Assembly (NCBI GenBank): GCA_044507525.1
Contig: JBIQJM010000010.1
Span: forward strand, 1-64,000
Length of the DNA stretch: 64,000 nucleotides
Source of the DNA: Zeimonas sp044507525
GTDB lineage: Bacteria; Pseudomonadota; Gammaproteobacteria; Burkholderiales; Burkholderiaceae_E
Direction of reading: 5' to 3'
Shown here: positions 62,464-64,000 of the stretch, piece by piece
Position numbering within the stretch: position 1 is the first letter of the stretch
Layout of the letters: the number at the start of each line of letters is the position of its first letter
Notes under the pieces: generated by a model
Told to the model about the DNA's origin: nothing
The model's database searches: none
What the model saw: only the letters and a program-made list of their open reading frames with translations
Program-made: the position numbers and the translations under genes

Positions 62464-62558
62464 TCGCCCGGCGCGCCGGCGGCTGCGGGCGAGCGGCGTG
62501 CCGGCGACCCGGCCGGTCCCTGCGGCCGGCCGACGCTTCGACGCGCCGCCCTGCGCCG

Positions 62559-63209
62559 CTACCGGGCTCGTTCGCGACGCATGCCCGCGAGCCCGAGCAG
62601 TCCGAGCGCGAACAGCGCCCCCGTGGCCGGCAGCGGAACCCGGCCGAAGGCGTGGTTGTCGGTCTCGAAGGCGTACTGCGTCGACGACAGCCGCACGCCG
62701 GTGAAGCGCGGGAGGTCGACGAAGTTGAAATAGGCCGCGATGCCCTGGTTCCCGTTCGGCGCCGTGCCGATGAGCGCCGCCGCCTGCGAGCCGGTGAAGG
62801 CGAAGACTTCCTCGTCGCCGTTCCAGAAGCTCAGCCTGTTGTGGTCGTCGATCGAGCCCCAGTACAGGCCGTAGTAGTTGTACGACCCGCCGAGCGAGAT
62901 GACGGCCGTTCCGGAACTCTGCGCGTAGGGCACCGTGAGGTACCACGAGCCGTTCGCGTCCGATCCGGTGTTCGGCGGTGCCGCGTAGTGGTTGACGACC
63001 GAACCGCGGACGACCTCGTAGTCGCCGGTGATCCAGCCGGCGGGCAGCGCCGATTCGAAATCGACCGTCGTCACCCCCGGCACTGCGGAATACACCCCGC
63101 TCGATCCGCCCGAGGTACCGCCGACCGTGACGGTGGCGGCGAATGCCGACGAGGCGATCGCGGACGAGACCCCGAGAACCGCGCAGACCGCTGCGATGCG
63201 AGCTTTCAT
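62559..63209 (-). CDS. Exported protein with VPLPA-CTERM sorting signal
   Basis: A 216-residue surface protein. It has an N-terminal signal peptide (MKARIAAVCAVLGVSSAIASSAFA) and a beta-rich, Gly/Ser/Asn/Tyr-rich body. The C-terminal tripartite signal is VPLPAT, a hydrophobic helix (GALFALGLLGLAG) and a basic tail MRRERAR. This VPLPA-type PEP-CTERM signal is recognised by exosortases in bacteria that make extracellular polysaccharide. No exosortase gene is in the window. The body has no assignable enzymatic domain. GGGGAG lies before the ATG. The 286-bp gap to the next gene should contain its promoter. Confidence 0.85.
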   Translation of the reverse strand: MKARIAAVCAVLGVSSAIASSAFAATVTVGGTSGGSSGVYSAVPGVTTVDFESALPAGWITGDYEVVRGSVVNHYAAPPNTGSDANGSWYLTVPYAQSSGTAVISLGGSYNYYGLYWGSIDDHNRLSFWNGDEEVFAFTGSQAAALIGTAPNGNQGIAAYFNFVDLPRFTGVRLSSTQYAFETDNHAFGRVPLPATGALFALGLLGLAGMRRERAR

Positions 63210-63495
63210 TGTTCGTTGCTCCCCTGACCGTATGACGATCGGGAAAGCAATGACGATGCCAGTACGGTTTTCCTGCAGTGCATCAACGACTTGCCCGGAT
63301 CGCTCCGGCGGGATCCGCGGCACGGGAACCGCTTCGTAAAGACGGCTGACGTGACTTTGTTCCGCTTCGGGGGAACGAGCCGTGCCGGACCCGGCCGACG
63401 CGAGGATCCGCGCGAATCCTTTATCGTTCCGCTTCGACCCCGACACCGCGTCACCCGGCACGACGGGACGGCGCACCGCAACGGAGAACGCGCAG

Positions 63496-64000
63496 ATGGA
63501 TCAACGGCAATACGAACCCGTCGCCCCGCACAGGGTCGCCTTCCTCGGGCTCGGCGTGATGGGCTATCCGATGGCGGGCCACCTGAAGCGTGCGGGCCAC
63601 GCGGTGACGGTCTACAACCGCACCGCGGCCAAGGCCGAGCAATGGGTCGGCGAGCACGCGCCCGCCGGCGGCGGCACGAGTGCGCCGACGCCGCGCCAGG
63701 CCGCGCACGACGCCGACATCGTGTTCGCCTGCGTCGGCAACGACGACGACCTGCGCTCGATCGTCCTCGGCGAGCACGGCGCGCTGGCCGGAATGAAGCC
63801 GGGCGCGGTCTTCGTCGACCACACGACGGCCTCGGCGGCGGTCGCGCGCGAGCTGCACGCCGCCGCCGCGGCACGCGGGCTGCAGTTCGTCGACGCGCCG
63901 GTCTCGGGCGGCCAGGCGGGCGCGGTGAACGGTGCGCTCACCGTGATGTGCGGCGGCGAGCCCGAGGTCTTCGCCCGCGTGCAGCCCGTGATCATGGCCT
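63496..64000 (+). CDS. 3-hydroxyisobutyrate dehydrogenase-like protein (3' end outside window)
   Basis: The first 168 codons of a beta-hydroxyacid dehydrogenase. The NAD(P) fingerprint is VAFLGLGVMGYPMAGHLKRAG (residues ~14-34), followed by VFACVGNDDDL and the substrate-binding segment VDAPVSGGQAGAVNGAL (~136). The C-terminal domain with the catalytic lysine lies beyond the window. Possible substrates include 3-hydroxyisobutyrate, tartronate semialdehyde or glyoxylate-type compounds. GGAG lies nine bases before the ATG. Confidence 0.92.
   Translation, partial: MDQRQYEPVAPHRVAFLGLGVMGYPMAGHLKRAGHAVTVYNRTAAKAEQWVGEHAPAGGGTSAPTPRQAAHDADIVFACVGNDDDLRSIVLGEHGALAGMKPGAVFVDHTTASAAVARELHAAAAARGLQFVDAPVSGGQAGAVNGALTVMCGGEPEVFARVQPVIMA

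Noticed and set aside
62464..62558. Intrinsic terminator between the convergent Bug receptor and VPLPA-CTERM genes
   Set aside because: GC-rich self-complementary stretches are present, but there is no U-run and no single convincing stem.
63359..63436. Direct repeat GTTCCGCTTCG (63359-63369 and 63426-63436) as a regulatory site
   Set aside because: Two 11-base copies in a GC-rich divergent gap without symmetry or a nearby regulator gene; too little to claim a function.

Overview
The window is a very GC-rich chromosomal segment from what looks like a betaproteobacterium, probably Burkholderiales. The evidence is the pepA-holC-DUF2486-valS block divergent from lptF-lptG, the many Bug/TRAP/branched-chain-amino-acid-type solute receptors, the aerobic acyl-CoA metabolism and the uniformly high third-position GC. 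I see no insertion sequence, prophage, CRISPR array or rRNA. The exact genus cannot be decided from the sequence.

Region by region. (1) 1-12.2 kb: two paralogous branched-chain-type ABC importers, each with a LivM permease fused to a LivG ATPase. They sit among beta-oxidation genes: the tail of a 3-hydroxyacyl-CoA dehydrogenase and a dehydrogenase-hydratase fusion whose domain order is the reverse of FadB. A quinone-oxidoreductase-like gene lies on the opposite strand between the two importers. Both receptor genes are followed by strong GC-rich stem-loops. (2) 12.2-14.8 kb: nnrS, overlapped tail to tail by an xdhC-type molybdenum-cofactor maturation gene, which lies downstream of a TetR-family regulator. 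(3) 14.9-29.5 kb: thirteen tightly packed, mostly overlapping plus-strand genes that diverge from tetR across a perfect inverted-repeat operator. They encode HyuA/HyuB (hydantoinase/oxoprolinase/ketone carboxylase superfamily), a VOC epimerase-like protein, a PaaK-type CoA ligase, an SDR protein lacking the usual catalytic residues, a complete five-part LivKHMGF importer and a three-subunit molybdenum hydroxylase. I read this as a self-contained inducible catabolic operon for an unknown, probably cyclic or heterocyclic, carboxylate-yielding substrate. It is the best candidate here for an undescribed system. (4) 29.7-36.2 kb: nirB-nirD-nasA-cobA for assimilatory nitrate/nitrite reduction and siroheme, behind a well-formed sigma-54 promoter.

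(5) 36.3-43.1 kb: a hydrolase-like protein with a degenerate active site, an acyl-CoA synthetase, a MeaB-type GTPase fused to the N-terminal domain of XdhC (starting at TTG), a YbfB-type MFS transporter, a small DUF6494-like protein and a MaoC-phosphotransacetylase fusion. (6) 43.5-47.3 kb: tRNA-Ala(CGC), an orphan TRAP receptor, a CysB-like regulator and an ArnT/GT39-type membrane glycosyltransferase. Its upstream region carries a run of hairpins ending in an intrinsic terminator. (7) 47.7-55.5 kb: lptG, lptF | pepA, holC, DUF2486, valS housekeeping genes. (8) 55.6-64 kb: tusA, a NudC-like Nudix hydrolase, a DUF364 protein, alaS, a type III CoA-transferase, a Bug receptor, a VPLPA-CTERM exported protein and the start of a 3-hydroxyisobutyrate dehydrogenase-like gene.

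How the parts may connect: the Mo hydroxylase of region 3 needs sulfurated molybdenum cofactor. The only XdhC-type functions in view are two complementary pieces, an XdhC with a degenerate N-terminus beside tetR and an XdhC N-terminal domain fused to a MeaB GTPase 25 kb away. All functional assignments are read from translated motifs and gene order; no database search was possible.
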